A DNA stretch of 64,000 bases, from assembly GCF_934330165.1 (NCBI RefSeq), contig NZ_CAKRGI010000008.1, forward strand, positions 7,571 to 71,570, written 5' to 3'. A program made the translations under genes and the position numbers. Source of the DNA: an uncultured Mediterraneibacter sp. (GTDB lineage: Bacteria; Bacillota; Clostridia; Lachnospirales; Lachnospiraceae). How positions within the stretch are numbered: the first letter of the stretch is position 1; each line of letters opens with the position of its first letter. This document shows positions 27,306-34,907 of this stretch, one piece after another. The notes below the pieces were generated by a model that had not been told where the DNA came from, searched no databases, and was given only the letters and a program-made list of their open reading frames with translations.

Positions 27306-28802
27306 ATGAAGATGGATTTATTAAAACTTACAGCCCTTGAACTGGGCAAAAAAATAAAAGCCGGTGAGGTGACGGTCAGAGAAGCAGTCCGGGCAGTAAT
27401 CGAGCAGGCAAAAGAAGTAGAACCGGCGATTAACAGTTATGTGACACTGGATGAAGAAGGGGCATATGCACAGGCAGATGAAATTCAGAAAAAGATCGAC
27501 GCAGGAGAACTGACCGGACCGCTGGCAGGAGTTCCGGTAGCAATTAAAGATAATATGTGCATTGAGGGTCAGCTTACCACATGCAGTTCCAAAATCCTTT
27601 CAGGTTTTCAGCCGACTTATACAGCACAGGCAGTCGAAAACCTGAAGAATGCCGGAGCCGTCATTCTCGGAAAGACGAATATGGATGAGTTTGCCATGGG
27701 AAGTACGACGGAGACTTCTTATTATGGACCAACGAAAAACCCTCATAATACAGCACATGTTCCGGGAGGTTCTTCTGGTGGATCCTGTGCGGCAGTGGCT
27801 GCGTGCGAATGTTATTATGCACTTGGTTCTGATACCGGTGGATCGATCCGTCAGCCAAGTTCTTTTTGTGGAGTAGTGGGACTGAAACCGACCTATGGAA
27901 CAGTTTCCCGTTATGGACTGGTGGCATATGGTTCTTCATTAGATCAGATCGGACCGGTAGCAAAGGATGTGGCAGACTGTGCGGCAATCCTGGAAGTGAT
28001 CGCATCCCACGATGAGAAAGACAGTACTTCGATCGAACGGGATGACTGTGATTTTACAGAAGCACTGGTAGAAGATGTAAAAGGACTCAGGATTGGAATC
28101 CCAAGAGATTATATGGGAGAGGGTCTGGATCCTGAGGTGAATCAGGCAGTCATGCAGGCAGCAAAAGTCCTGGAAGAAAAAGGAGCAGTGGTAGAAGCGT
28201 TTGATTTGGGACTAGTAAAATACGCGATCCCGGCATACTATACGATCGCAGCAGCAGAGGCAAGCTCCAACCTGGAACGTTTCGACGGAGTAAAATATGG
28301 ATATCGGACCAAAGAGTATGAGGGACTTCATAATATGTATAAAAAGACCCGTTCCGAAGGATTTGGAGCAGAGGTAAAGAGAAGGATCATGCTGGGATCT
28401 TTCGTATTAAGTTCAGGATATTATGATGCCTATTATCTGAAAGCGTTGAGAACAAAAGCCCTGATCAAGAGGGAATTTGACCGGGCGTTTGAAAAATACG
28501 ATCTGATCTTAGGACCGGCAGCCCCGACAACAGCACCGGAGCTTGGAAAGAGTCTGGATGATCCGATGAAAATGTATTTGGGAGATATTTATACGATCTC
28601 TGTCAATCTTGCCGGACTTCCGGGCATGAGTGTGCCGGTAGGAAAAGACAGCAAAGGGCTGCCGGTGGGAATGCAGCTCATAGGAAATGTATTCGACGAA
28701 AAGACGCTGATCCGTGCCGCATATACTTATGAATGTGCGACAAAGAAAGTGCATGAGGTTCCTGCACAGATCGGACGGACAGCGGAAAAGGAGGTACAGT
28801 AA
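27306..28802 (+). CDS. gatA: Asp/Glu-tRNA amidotransferase subunit A
   Basis: The protein has 498 residues and is an amidase-signature enzyme that hydrolyses glutamine and feeds ammonia to GatB. The Ser-cisSer-Lys triad is visible: Lys in VAIKDN, Ser in GGSSGGS and Ser in GSDTGGSIRQP. The length is normal. ATG at 27306 and 27312 are both possible after GGGAG. It ends 2 bases before gatB. Confidence 0.97.
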   Translation: MKMDLLKLTALELGKKIKAGEVTVREAVRAVIEQAKEVEPAINSYVTLDEEGAYAQADEIQKKIDAGELTGPLAGVPVAIKDNMCIEGQLTTCSSKILSGFQPTYTAQAVENLKNAGAVILGKTNMDEFAMGSTTETSYYGPTKNPHNTAHVPGGSSGGSCAAVAACECYYALGSDTGGSIRQPSSFCGVVGLKPTYGTVSRYGLVAYGSSLDQIGPVAKDVADCAAILEVIASHDEKDSTSIERDDCDFTEALVEDVKGLRIGIPRDYMGEGLDPEVNQAVMQAAKVLEEKGAVVEAFDLGLVKYAIPAYYTIAAAEASSNLERFDGVKYGYRTKEYEGLHNMYKKTRSEGFGAEVKRRIMLGSFVLSSGYYDAYYLKALRTKALIKREFDRAFEKYDLILGPAAPTTAPELGKSLDDPMKMYLGDIYTISVNLAGLPGMSVPVGKDSKGLPVGMQLIGNVFDEKTLIRAAYTYECATKKVHEVPAQIGRTAEKEVQ

Positions 28803-28804
28803 TC

Positions 28805-30238
28805 ATGGCAAAGCAGTATGAGACAGTGATCGGACTGGAAGTTCATATCGAACTGGCAACAAAGACAAAGATTTTCTGTGGATGCAGTACCGAATTTGGT
28901 GGGGCACCGAATACGCATACCTGCCCGGTCTGCACCGGTATGCCTGGGTCGCTTCCGGTATTGAATAAGCAGGTTGTAGAATATGCGATGGCGATCGGAC
29001 TTGCAACAAACTGTAAGATCACGCAGGTATGTAAATTTGACCGCAAGAACTATTTTTATCCTGATAATCCGCAGAACTATCAGATTTCCCAGCTTTATCT
29101 TCCAATCGCACGAGATGGATATGTAGAGATTGAAAGCGGAAGCGGAAAGAAAAAAGTGCGGATCCATGAAATGCATATGGAGGAAGATGCAGGAAAGCTC
29201 GTTCACGATGAATGGGATGATACATCACTGGTTGATTATAACCGAAGCGGAGTTCCGCTGGTAGAGATTGTATCAGAGCCGGATATGCGTTCCGCTGAGG
29301 AAGTGATCGCATATCTTGAGAAACTCCGTATGATCGTACAGTATCTGGGAGCATCGGACTGCAAGCTGCAGGAGGGATCTATGCGTGCGGATGTAAACCT
29401 TTCTGTTCGGGAAGTTGGTTCGGATACATTTGGTACAAGAACGGAAATGAAAAACCTGAACTCCTTTAAAGCAATCGCTCATGCAATTGAGGGAGAGCGT
29501 CAGAGACAGATCGAGCTGCTGGAAGAAGGAAAAGCAGTGACCCAGGAGACAAGAAGATGGGATGATAATAAAGAACATTCCTATGCAATGCGTTCCAAAG
29601 AAGATGCACAGGATTACCGTTACTTCCCTGAACCGGATCTTGTTCCGATCGTGATTAGTGACGAATGGATCGAAAAAATCAGGGCACAGCAGCCGGAACT
29701 TCGGACAGAGAAGCTGGAGCGTTACAAAAAAGAATTTGACATCCCGGAATATGATGCAGAGATCATTACAGAATCCAAGCATATGGCAGATCTTTTTGAA
29801 GCGACAACTGCAATCTGCAATAAGCCGAAAAAAGTATCCAACTGGCTGATGGTAGAGACGATGCGTCTGATGAAGGAACACAGCATGGAAGCAGAAGACC
29901 TGAAGTTCTCACCGGTGAATCTGGCGAAACTGATCGAACTTAATGATGCGGGCACAGTAAATAGTTCTGTGGCAAAAGAAGTATTTGAACAGATCTTCCT
30001 GAATGATATTGAGCCGGATGTATATGTAGAAGAGCATGGACTGAAGACAGTCAATGATGCAGATGCACTCAGAACGACGCTGGAGAAAGTCATTGCTGAC
30101 AATCCACAGGCAGTCGCTGATTACAGAGGAGGAAAAGAAAAAGCACTCGGTGCATTGGTCGGACAGACGATGAAAGCCATGAAAGGAAAGGCAAATCCGG
30201 GAATGGTCAACAAAATGCTCCGGGAAATGCTGGGATAA
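28805..30238 (+). CDS. gatB: Asp/Glu-tRNA amidotransferase subunit B
   Basis: The protein has 477 residues. GatB phosphorylates and amidates Asp-tRNA(Asn) or Glu-tRNA(Gln). It has the N-terminal ETVIGLEVHIELATKTKIFC with the zinc cysteines (FCGC and CPVCTGMPG), the KNYFYPDNPQNYQISQ motif, and the C-terminal YqeY-like tail (GQTMKAMKGKANPGMVN) that recognises the tRNA elbow. It is the last gene of the aspS operon. Confidence 0.97.
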   Translation: MAKQYETVIGLEVHIELATKTKIFCGCSTEFGGAPNTHTCPVCTGMPGSLPVLNKQVVEYAMAIGLATNCKITQVCKFDRKNYFYPDNPQNYQISQLYLPIARDGYVEIESGSGKKKVRIHEMHMEEDAGKLVHDEWDDTSLVDYNRSGVPLVEIVSEPDMRSAEEVIAYLEKLRMIVQYLGASDCKLQEGSMRADVNLSVREVGSDTFGTRTEMKNLNSFKAIAHAIEGERQRQIELLEEGKAVTQETRRWDDNKEHSYAMRSKEDAQDYRYFPEPDLVPIVISDEWIEKIRAQQPELRTEKLERYKKEFDIPEYDAEIITESKHMADLFEATTAICNKPKKVSNWLMVETMRLMKEHSMEAEDLKFSPVNLAKLIELNDAGTVNSSVAKEVFEQIFLNDIEPDVYVEEHGLKTVNDADALRTTLEKVIADNPQAVADYRGGKEKALGALVGQTMKAMKGKANPGMVNKMLREMLG

Positions 30239-30277
30239 TAATTGAAAATAGTTTTTCATCATTTCTAATAATAAAGT

Positions 30278-30345
30278 AAGGTGTTTATGACCTGTCTCAG
30301 ATCATCCGATGCATAGGATATCAGGTCATAAGCACCTTTATTAAT
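30278..30345 (+). terminator. Terminator of the aspS-gatCAB operon
   Basis: AAGGTGTTTATGACCTG pairs with CAGGTCATAAGCACCTT over about 17 bp with one G-U pair. The loop has its own small CCGATGCATAGG hairpin, and TTTATTAAT follows. Confidence 0.75.
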
Positions 30346-30401
30346 ACGGCTTTAGCCTGTTCAAAATGTCTACGCATCGTGTAGACACTTTGGACTATAA
30401 T

Positions 30402-30420
30402 CCACCTGCTTTGCGGGTGG
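30402..30420. repeat. Left-end hairpin of the IS200-like element
   Basis: CCACCTGC and GCGGGTGG form an 8 bp stem with one G-T pair and a 3-base loop. It is nearly the same as the right-end hairpin and is the expected TnpA recognition structure. Confidence 0.75.
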
Positions 30421-30439
30421 TGTACACTCGTTATACGCA

Positions 30440-30503
30440 AAAATCACCTTTCCGTACTATAATAGAGGTGTCCAGCCACTATTACGAAAGGAAAGGTGAT
30501 TTT
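30440..30503 (+). promoter_or_regulatory. RBS-sequestering inverted repeat before tnpA
   Basis: AAAATCACCTTTCC (30440-30453) is the exact complement of GGAAAGGTGATTTT (30490-30503), which contains the tnpA Shine-Dalgarno and ends at the ATG. A TATAAT (30458-30463) lies in the loop. Transcripts entering from outside would hide the RBS, while transcripts starting inside would lack the left arm and stay translatable. Confidence 0.8.
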
Positions 30504-30959
30504 ATGGCAAAGAAAACGAATGATTTATCACACACAAAATGGATGTGTAAATATCACATTGTCTTCACTCCAAAGTATAGACGAAAAATAATTTACAATC
30601 AATATAAAGCTGATATTCGTGACATTATAAAACAGTTATGCTCTTATAAAGGAGTAGAAATTATCGAAGGGCATCTTATGCCTGACCATATTCACATGTT
30701 GGTCAGCATACCACCAAAATATAGCGTATCTAGTTTTATGGGATATTTAAAAGGAAAGTCAGCACTTATGATATTTGATAGACACGCAAATCTAAAGTAC
30801 AAATTTGGAAACAGACATTTTTGGAGTGAAGGATTTTATGTTAGTACAGTAGGAGTAAATGACGCCACAGTACGCAAGTATATCCAAGAGCAGGAAAAAT
30901 ATGATATTACGCAGGATAAACTTAGCGTAAAAGAATATGAGGCCCCTTTTAAGGGTTAA
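30504..30959 (+). CDS. tnpA: IS200/IS605 family Y1 transposase TnpA
   Basis: The protein has 151 residues, the normal TnpA length. It is a Y1 HUH transposase that cuts and joins single-stranded DNA. The HUH motif is HIHML in LMPDHIHMLV, and the nucleophile Tyr lies in the C-terminal helix TVRKYIQEQEKYD. The core MCKYHIVFTPKYRRK is intact and there is no frameshift, so the element may be active. The reading frame extends upstream to 30366, but the ATG at 30504 has GGAAAGGTGA directly upstream. Confidence 0.95.
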   Translation: MAKKTNDLSHTKWMCKYHIVFTPKYRRKIIYNQYKADIRDIIKQLCSYKGVEIIEGHLMPDHIHMLVSIPPKYSVSSFMGYLKGKSALMIFDRHANLKYKFGNRHFWSEGFYVSTVGVNDATVRKYIQEQEKYDITQDKLSVKEYEAPFKG

Positions 30960-31059
30960 GGCGAAGTAGTACAAATGTCCTTTTAAGGTCAGCGACGAGT
31001 CAAGAGCAATGTGGCTGGAGCAAAGCGAAAGCCAGTGCCTTGAGACGCCGTCCTACGAG

Positions 31060-31078
31060 CCACCCGTTTCACGGGTGG
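31060..31078. repeat. Right-end hairpin of the IS200-like element
   Basis: CCACCCGT and ACGGGTGG form a perfect 8 bp stem with loop TTC, 100 bases past the transposase stop and followed by GGGCGACTCCTCCC. Confidence 0.75.
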
Positions 31079-31095
31079 GGCGACTCCTCCCAAAA

Positions 31096-31329
31096 AAAAT
31101 TATCCACAATTTTATCGACAAAAAAGATGAGTTATGAACAAAATACAAATTGCAATTCCAGTATTTGTCATGTATTCTGTAATTACTCCGATTCATGGAG
31201 CATCTGAATTCAGAACAAGGTCAACTGCTTTTATTCAAAGCATCGATTCAATGTAATTAAAATAAATGGTCAAAATGAAAATCTGCAGAGAACAGTCAGA
31301 AAAAAATCATCAGAAGAAAGGAATTGCCT
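31096..31329. other. AT-rich gap between the IS element and the Rpn gene
   Basis: No coding region was found. It holds one perfect DnaA-box-like TTATCCACA (31100-31108) but no cluster of boxes. The stretch ends with AAAGGA, the RBS of the next gene. Its upstream part is probably the former flank of the IS insertion. Confidence 0.4.
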
Positions 31330-32457
31330 ATGAAGAACAAACTGCAAAATTATTTTCCAATCATAAGGACAAGAGGGGAGGTGCTTGAAGAATTAAGAGA
31401 AAATAAAGAGTTGTGGAAAACTTTTTGTGGATGGAAAGAAACCTGTCAGCAGGAATATCTCGATCTATGTACGGGAGTGAAGGGAATCAAATTATTATAT
31501 GATACTTATTTTAAAGCTATTATGAATCCTGATACCAGACCGGATCGGTTTAATGATTTTATATCAGAGATGTTGGGACAGAGAGTGAAAGTATTAAAGG
31601 TACTGCCAAATGAGTCTGCAAGGATTGCGGCTGAAAGTTCCCTGCTGGTGATGGATGTTGTAGTACAGCTGGAGGACGGAAGTATTGCAAACGTAGAGGT
31701 GCAGAAGATCGGGTATCTGTTCCCGGGAGAGAGAAGTGCGTGCTATTCGGCGGATCTGCTACTGAGACAGTATAAAAGAGCAAGGGAGGAACTGGGTGCA
31801 ACATTCAGCTATAAAAATATAAAAAAAGTATATACAATTGTCTTGTTTGAAAAGAGTGGCAGTGAATTCAGAAAATTTTCAGCAGAGCTGTACCTGCATC
31901 GATTCCGACAGACAAGCGATACCGGCGTGGAGATCAATCTATTACAGGAGTATACATTTGTATGTCTTGACATTTTTAATAACATCATCCACAATAAAGA
32001 TAAAAAGATAGAGAATAAATTGGAAGAGTGGTTGGTATTTCTAAGTCAGGATGATCCGGATATGATTATGAAACTGTTGGACAGGAATCCTGAATTTCAG
32101 AAAATTTATGAAGAAATCTACACTCTGTGCCTGAATATGGAAGGGATGATGGAGATGTTTTCAAAAGAACTGGAAATTATGGATCGAAATACAGTAAAGC
32201 TGATGATCGATGAGATGGAAGAAGAACTGAACGAGACAAAGCGGAAAGCAAAAGAAGAACTGAACGAGACAAAGCAGAAAGCGAAAGAAGAACTGAACGA
32301 GACGAAGCGGAAAGCGAAAAAGGAAGTTGACGAGGTGAAAAGGAAGGCAAAAGAAGAAATTGAAGAAGCGGAAAAGCGTGCAAAAGCAGCGGAGGAAGAG
32401 AATGAAAGATTACGCAGGACTTTGGAGGAGCAAAAAGGTAAGAGGGATATTTCTTGA
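31330..32457 (+). CDS. Rpn/PD-(D/E)XK nuclease family protein with repeat coiled-coil tail
   Basis: The protein has 375 residues. The family (Rpn, also called PDDEXK_2 transposase-like) contains DNA endonucleases that promote RecA-independent recombination. The N-terminal part has YDTYFKAIMNPDTRPDRF, then VVVQLEDGSIANVEVQKIG, where the D and E-x-Q fit the nuclease site, then ERSACYSADLLLRQYK. The C-terminal 110 residues are a charged coiled coil made of 11-residue repeats. ATG 31330 follows AAAGGA by 8 bases. Neighbours give no operon partner. It follows an IS element, so the locus is a plausible insertion zone. Confidence 0.85.
   Translation: MKNKLQNYFPIIRTRGEVLEELRENKELWKTFCGWKETCQQEYLDLCTGVKGIKLLYDTYFKAIMNPDTRPDRFNDFISEMLGQRVKVLKVLPNESARIAAESSLLVMDVVVQLEDGSIANVEVQKIGYLFPGERSACYSADLLLRQYKRAREELGATFSYKNIKKVYTIVLFEKSGSEFRKFSAELYLHRFRQTSDTGVEINLLQEYTFVCLDIFNNIIHNKDKKIENKLEEWLVFLSQDDPDMIMKLLDRNPEFQKIYEEIYTLCLNMEGMMEMFSKELEIMDRNTVKLMIDEMEEELNETKRKAKEELNETKQKAKEELNETKRKAKKEVDEVKRKAKEEIEEAEKRAKAAEEENERLRRTLEEQKGKRDIS
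32221..32352 (+). repeat. 33 bp coding repeats in the Rpn gene tail
   Basis: Units start at 32221, 32254 and 32287 with a decayed fourth at 32320. Each encodes 11 residues like EELNETKRKAK, giving a hendecad coiled coil. The high identity between the first three points to recent slippage or unequal exchange. Confidence 0.85.
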
Positions 32458-32483
32458 CAGATCTTCAGGGAAGGTGTTAGAAT
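32454..32483 (+). promoter_or_regulatory. Promoter of the cobalamin riboswitch operon
   Basis: Consensus TTGACA (32454-32459) and TAGAAT (32478-32483) are 18 bp apart. The -35 box contains the TGA stop of the upstream Rpn gene, so the two units abut without a gap. Confidence 0.65.
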
Positions 32484-32504
32484 ATCCCCGTTACAATTAA
32501 ATGA

Positions 32505-32705
32505 AAGATGCGTAAGGTGTCAGTCGGACAAAATGTCAGGACTGGTGAAAAGGGAAACAGGTGCGAATCCTGTACGAACTCGTCACCGTATTTCGTGAGC
32601 AACAGCCATAAGACCACTGGGAGACCGGGAAGGTGAGCTGGATGCGTCTGAACGATCAGCCGGGAGACCTGCCTTTCGCAGTACAGGAACGAAGAGTTCA
32701 GGTCA
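32505..32705 (+). promoter_or_regulatory. Cobalamin riboswitch
   Basis: Conserved pieces occur in the right order: AAAAGGGAAACAGGTGCGAA (32548-32567), then GCCATAAGACCACTGGG (about 32605-32621), and the B12-box AGCCGGGAGACCTGCC (32658-32673). It should bind adenosyl- or another cobalamin and turn off the downstream lipoprotein genes. A terminator follows at 32787. Confidence 0.92.
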
Positions 32706-32786
32706 CGAGGAACTGGCGGTACGAAAGAATAGGACAGACTGTTTTTTATAAAAAAGACAGTTTATTCGTGTAAAGAAGATATTATG

Positions 32787-32818
32787 TGAACCCTCGTTTT
32801 TAACGGGGGTTTTATTTA
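32787..32818 (+). terminator. Riboswitch-linked terminator
   Basis: AACCCTCG and CGGGGGTT form a GC-rich stem over TTTTTAA, followed by TTTATTTA. It lies between the riboswitch and the first gene and is the likely off-state structure. An AT-rich hairpin around ACTGT/ACAGT (32738-32763) precedes it and may take part in the switch. Confidence 0.7.
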
Positions 32819-32915
32819 CTTATTTATGCAGACAAAAGCCAGAGTCGGTGTGTATATCTGTATATCTGAACCGTTCTGTTCCAAAAAGCATTGATCAAAG
32901 ATCAGGGAGGAAAAG

Positions 32916-34112
32916 ATGAAGAAAAAATTATTGACAGCATTTCTGGTAACTGCACTTGGAATATCCATGTTAAGTGGATGTGGTGGAAAGAACAGTGACG
33001 ACAATTCAACCAAATCTGAACAGTCAACCAAAGAAAAAGATCAGGAGGCGGCAGATAAAGTGGCAAAGCTGATTGATGATATTTATGTACAGGAGAGGAC
33101 AGACAAGACAGATGAGCAGTGCGAAGCTGCAAAGAAGGCATGGGATGCATTGACAGATGCACAGAAAGAGTTAGTAGAAGGTGAAAATGCAGACCCGGAT
33201 TATTTCGGAAGAGATACGGGAGACGCATCAAAAGATGATCCACTGAATGAGGATGAGATTGGGGAAAATGAACTTTTAGTTGTAAGTTTCGGAACTTCCT
33301 TTAATAACAGCCGTGCAGAGGATATTGGTGGAATTGAAAAGGCACTTCAGGCAGCTTATCCTGAGTGGTCTGTAAGAAGAGCATTTACGGCTCAGATCAT
33401 CATCAACCATGTTCAGGCACGTGACGGAGAAAAGATTGATAATATGGATCAGGCTTTAGAAAGAGCTGTAAAGAACGGTGTCAAGAATCTGATCGTGCAG
33501 CCGACGCATCTGATGCATGGTGCAGAATATGATGAACTGACAGAAGCAGTAGAAAATTATAAAGATAAGTTCGAGTCAGTAAAAATTGCAGAGCCACTGC
33601 TTGGAGAAGTTGGTTCCGATGCAACTGTGATCAATGCAGATAAGGAAGCCGTAGCAAAAGCGATCACAGCAGAGGCAGTAAAAGTAACCGAGTATGAAAG
33701 CCTGGATGCTGCAAAAGAAGCAGGAACAGCATTTGTATTTATGGGACATGGAACATCCCATACAGCAAAGATCAGCTATTCCCAGATGCAGACGCAGATG
33801 GAACAGCTTGGATATGAGAATGTATTTATCGGAACAGTAGAAGGTGAACCGGAAGAGACTTCCTGTGAGTCAGTGATTGAAAAGATCAAAGCAGCAGGAT
33901 ACAAAAATGTTGTACTTCGTCCGCTGATGGTTGTAGCAGGAGATCATGCCAATAATGATATGGCAGGCGATGATGATGATTCCTGGAAGAGCCAGTTTGA
34001 AGCGGCAGACGCATTTGACAACATTGAGACTCAGATTGCCGGTTTAGGTGAGATTAAAGAGATCCAGCAGCTTTATGTAGCTCATACAAAAGCAGCAATG
34101 GATGCAGAATAG
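32916..34112 (+). CDS. Exported CbiK-type sirohydrochlorin cobaltochelatase-like lipoprotein
   Basis: The protein has 398 residues. The signal sequence ends in lipobox LSGC (C22), so the protein should sit outside the membrane. Residues 30-110 are a short helical, acidic extension. The rest is a CbiK chelatase: LLVVSFGTSFNNSR, QPTHLMHGAEYDE, VFMGHGTSH (H278) and VVAGDHANND (H344). H278 and H344 have nearly the spacing of the two metal-binding His of CbiK. Cytosolic CbiK inserts cobalt into sirohydrochlorin. An exported form could bind cobalt, nickel or a tetrapyrrole for uptake. The B12 riboswitch supports a cobalt or corrinoid role. Confidence 0.85.
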   Translation: MKKKLLTAFLVTALGISMLSGCGGKNSDDNSTKSEQSTKEKDQEAADKVAKLIDDIYVQERTDKTDEQCEAAKKAWDALTDAQKELVEGENADPDYFGRDTGDASKDDPLNEDEIGENELLVVSFGTSFNNSRAEDIGGIEKALQAAYPEWSVRRAFTAQIIINHVQARDGEKIDNMDQALERAVKNGVKNLIVQPTHLMHGAEYDELTEAVENYKDKFESVKIAEPLLGEVGSDATVINADKEAVAKAITAEAVKVTEYESLDAAKEAGTAFVFMGHGTSHTAKISYSQMQTQMEQLGYENVFIGTVEGEPEETSCESVIEKIKAAGYKNVVLRPLMVVAGDHANNDMAGDDDDSWKSQFEAADAFDNIETQIAGLGEIKEIQQLYVAHTKAAMDAE

Positions 34113-34125
34113 GAGATTATTTTTC

Positions 34126-34677
34126 ATGAGAAAAAGACTGTTGGCAGTGACACTTTCTGTTATGATGACTGCCTCAATGCTTGCAGGATGTGGCGGTAAG
34201 GCAGATACGAAAGATACTAAGAAAGTACAGACAGAACAGGATTCTTCAAAAGAGGAAGGAACAGCAGAAGAATCTTCGGAAAAGAAAAATGCAGCAGAAG
34301 ATGCAGGACTGGAAGATGGTGTATATACTGCAGAATTTCATACAGACAGTTCGATGTTTCATGCAAATGAGACAAAGGATGGAAAGGGAACTTTGACTGT
34401 GAAAGACGGAAAGATGGTCTTTCATGTCACCCTTCATTCAAAGAATATTGTCAATCTGTTCCCTGGTAAGGCAGAGGATGCCCAGAAGGATGGAGCAGAA
34501 CTTCTGCAGCCGACCGTAGATACGGTGACCTATTCCGATGGAACTACGGAAGAGGTTTATGGATTTGATATTCCGGTTACAGTGATTGATCAGGAGTTTG
34601 ATCTGGCTCTGATCGGGAAAAAAGGCGTGTGGTATGATCACAAGGTAAGTATTGAAAATCCGGTGAAAGACGAATAA
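34126..34677 (+). CDS. His-containing lipoprotein linked to the CbiK-like protein
   Basis: The protein has 183 residues. The lipobox is MLAGC, then an acidic Lys/Glu linker and one beta domain from about residue 65 (LEDGVYTAEFHTDSSMFHANE, then KMVFHVTLHSKNI, then VWYDHKVSIENP). Six His lie on these strands and could bind a metal or a corrinoid. I do not recognise the family with certainty. It follows the CbiK-like gene by 13 bases under the same riboswitch, so the two proteins probably act together outside the cell. ATG 34126 follows AGGAG; an in-frame ATG at 34102 would remove the signal peptide logic. Confidence 0.75.
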   Translation: MRKRLLAVTLSVMMTASMLAGCGGKADTKDTKKVQTEQDSSKEEGTAEESSEKKNAAEDAGLEDGVYTAEFHTDSSMFHANETKDGKGTLTVKDGKMVFHVTLHSKNIVNLFPGKAEDAQKDGAELLQPTVDTVTYSDGTTEEVYGFDIPVTVIDQEFDLALIGKKGVWYDHKVSIENPVKDE

Positions 34678-34768
34678 ATCTTCTTATAAAGCAGATTTGT
34701 ACAGATGGAAAAGTCGCAGAGCAGGATAAAGATCTGCGGTAGAAATTATGAATCTGTATATAGTACAT

Positions 34769-34845
34769 AAAAAGAACAGGGATCCCAGCAGACAGTTCCG
34801 GTTATAAAAGGAAGTGTTCACCGCAGGTATCCCTGTTCTTTGTTA
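34769..34845. terminator. Convergent terminator between the lipoprotein gene and merR
   Basis: AAAGAACAGGGAT (34771-34783) pairs perfectly with ATCCCTGTTCTTT (34829-34841). The loop is long, about 45 bases. A and T tracts on the two sides fit termination from both directions. Confidence 0.7.
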
Positions 34846-34907
34846 TTACTGCGTGTATGCGAAGCAGGACTATATTTGCAGATCCAGCAAAGGATATTTC
34901 GATAATT

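Larger units (their letters stand above)
30380..31095 (+). mobile_element. IS200-like element (IS200/IS605 family)
   Basis: About 0.7 kb, the size of IS200. It holds one transposase gene, with sub-terminal hairpins at the left (CCACCTGC ttt GCGGGTGG, 30402-30420) and right (CCACCCGT ttc ACGGGTGG, 31060-31078). There are no terminal inverted repeats or target duplications, as expected for Y1 transposases. No tnpB partner is present. The exact tips are estimates, as the cleavage tetranucleotides cannot be fixed without an empty site. Confidence 0.85.

Noticed and set aside
31100-31108. Perfect DnaA box TTATCCACA as a sign of a replication origin
   Set aside because: Only one box is present, without a cluster, AT-rich unwinding repeats or dnaA/dnaN nearby.
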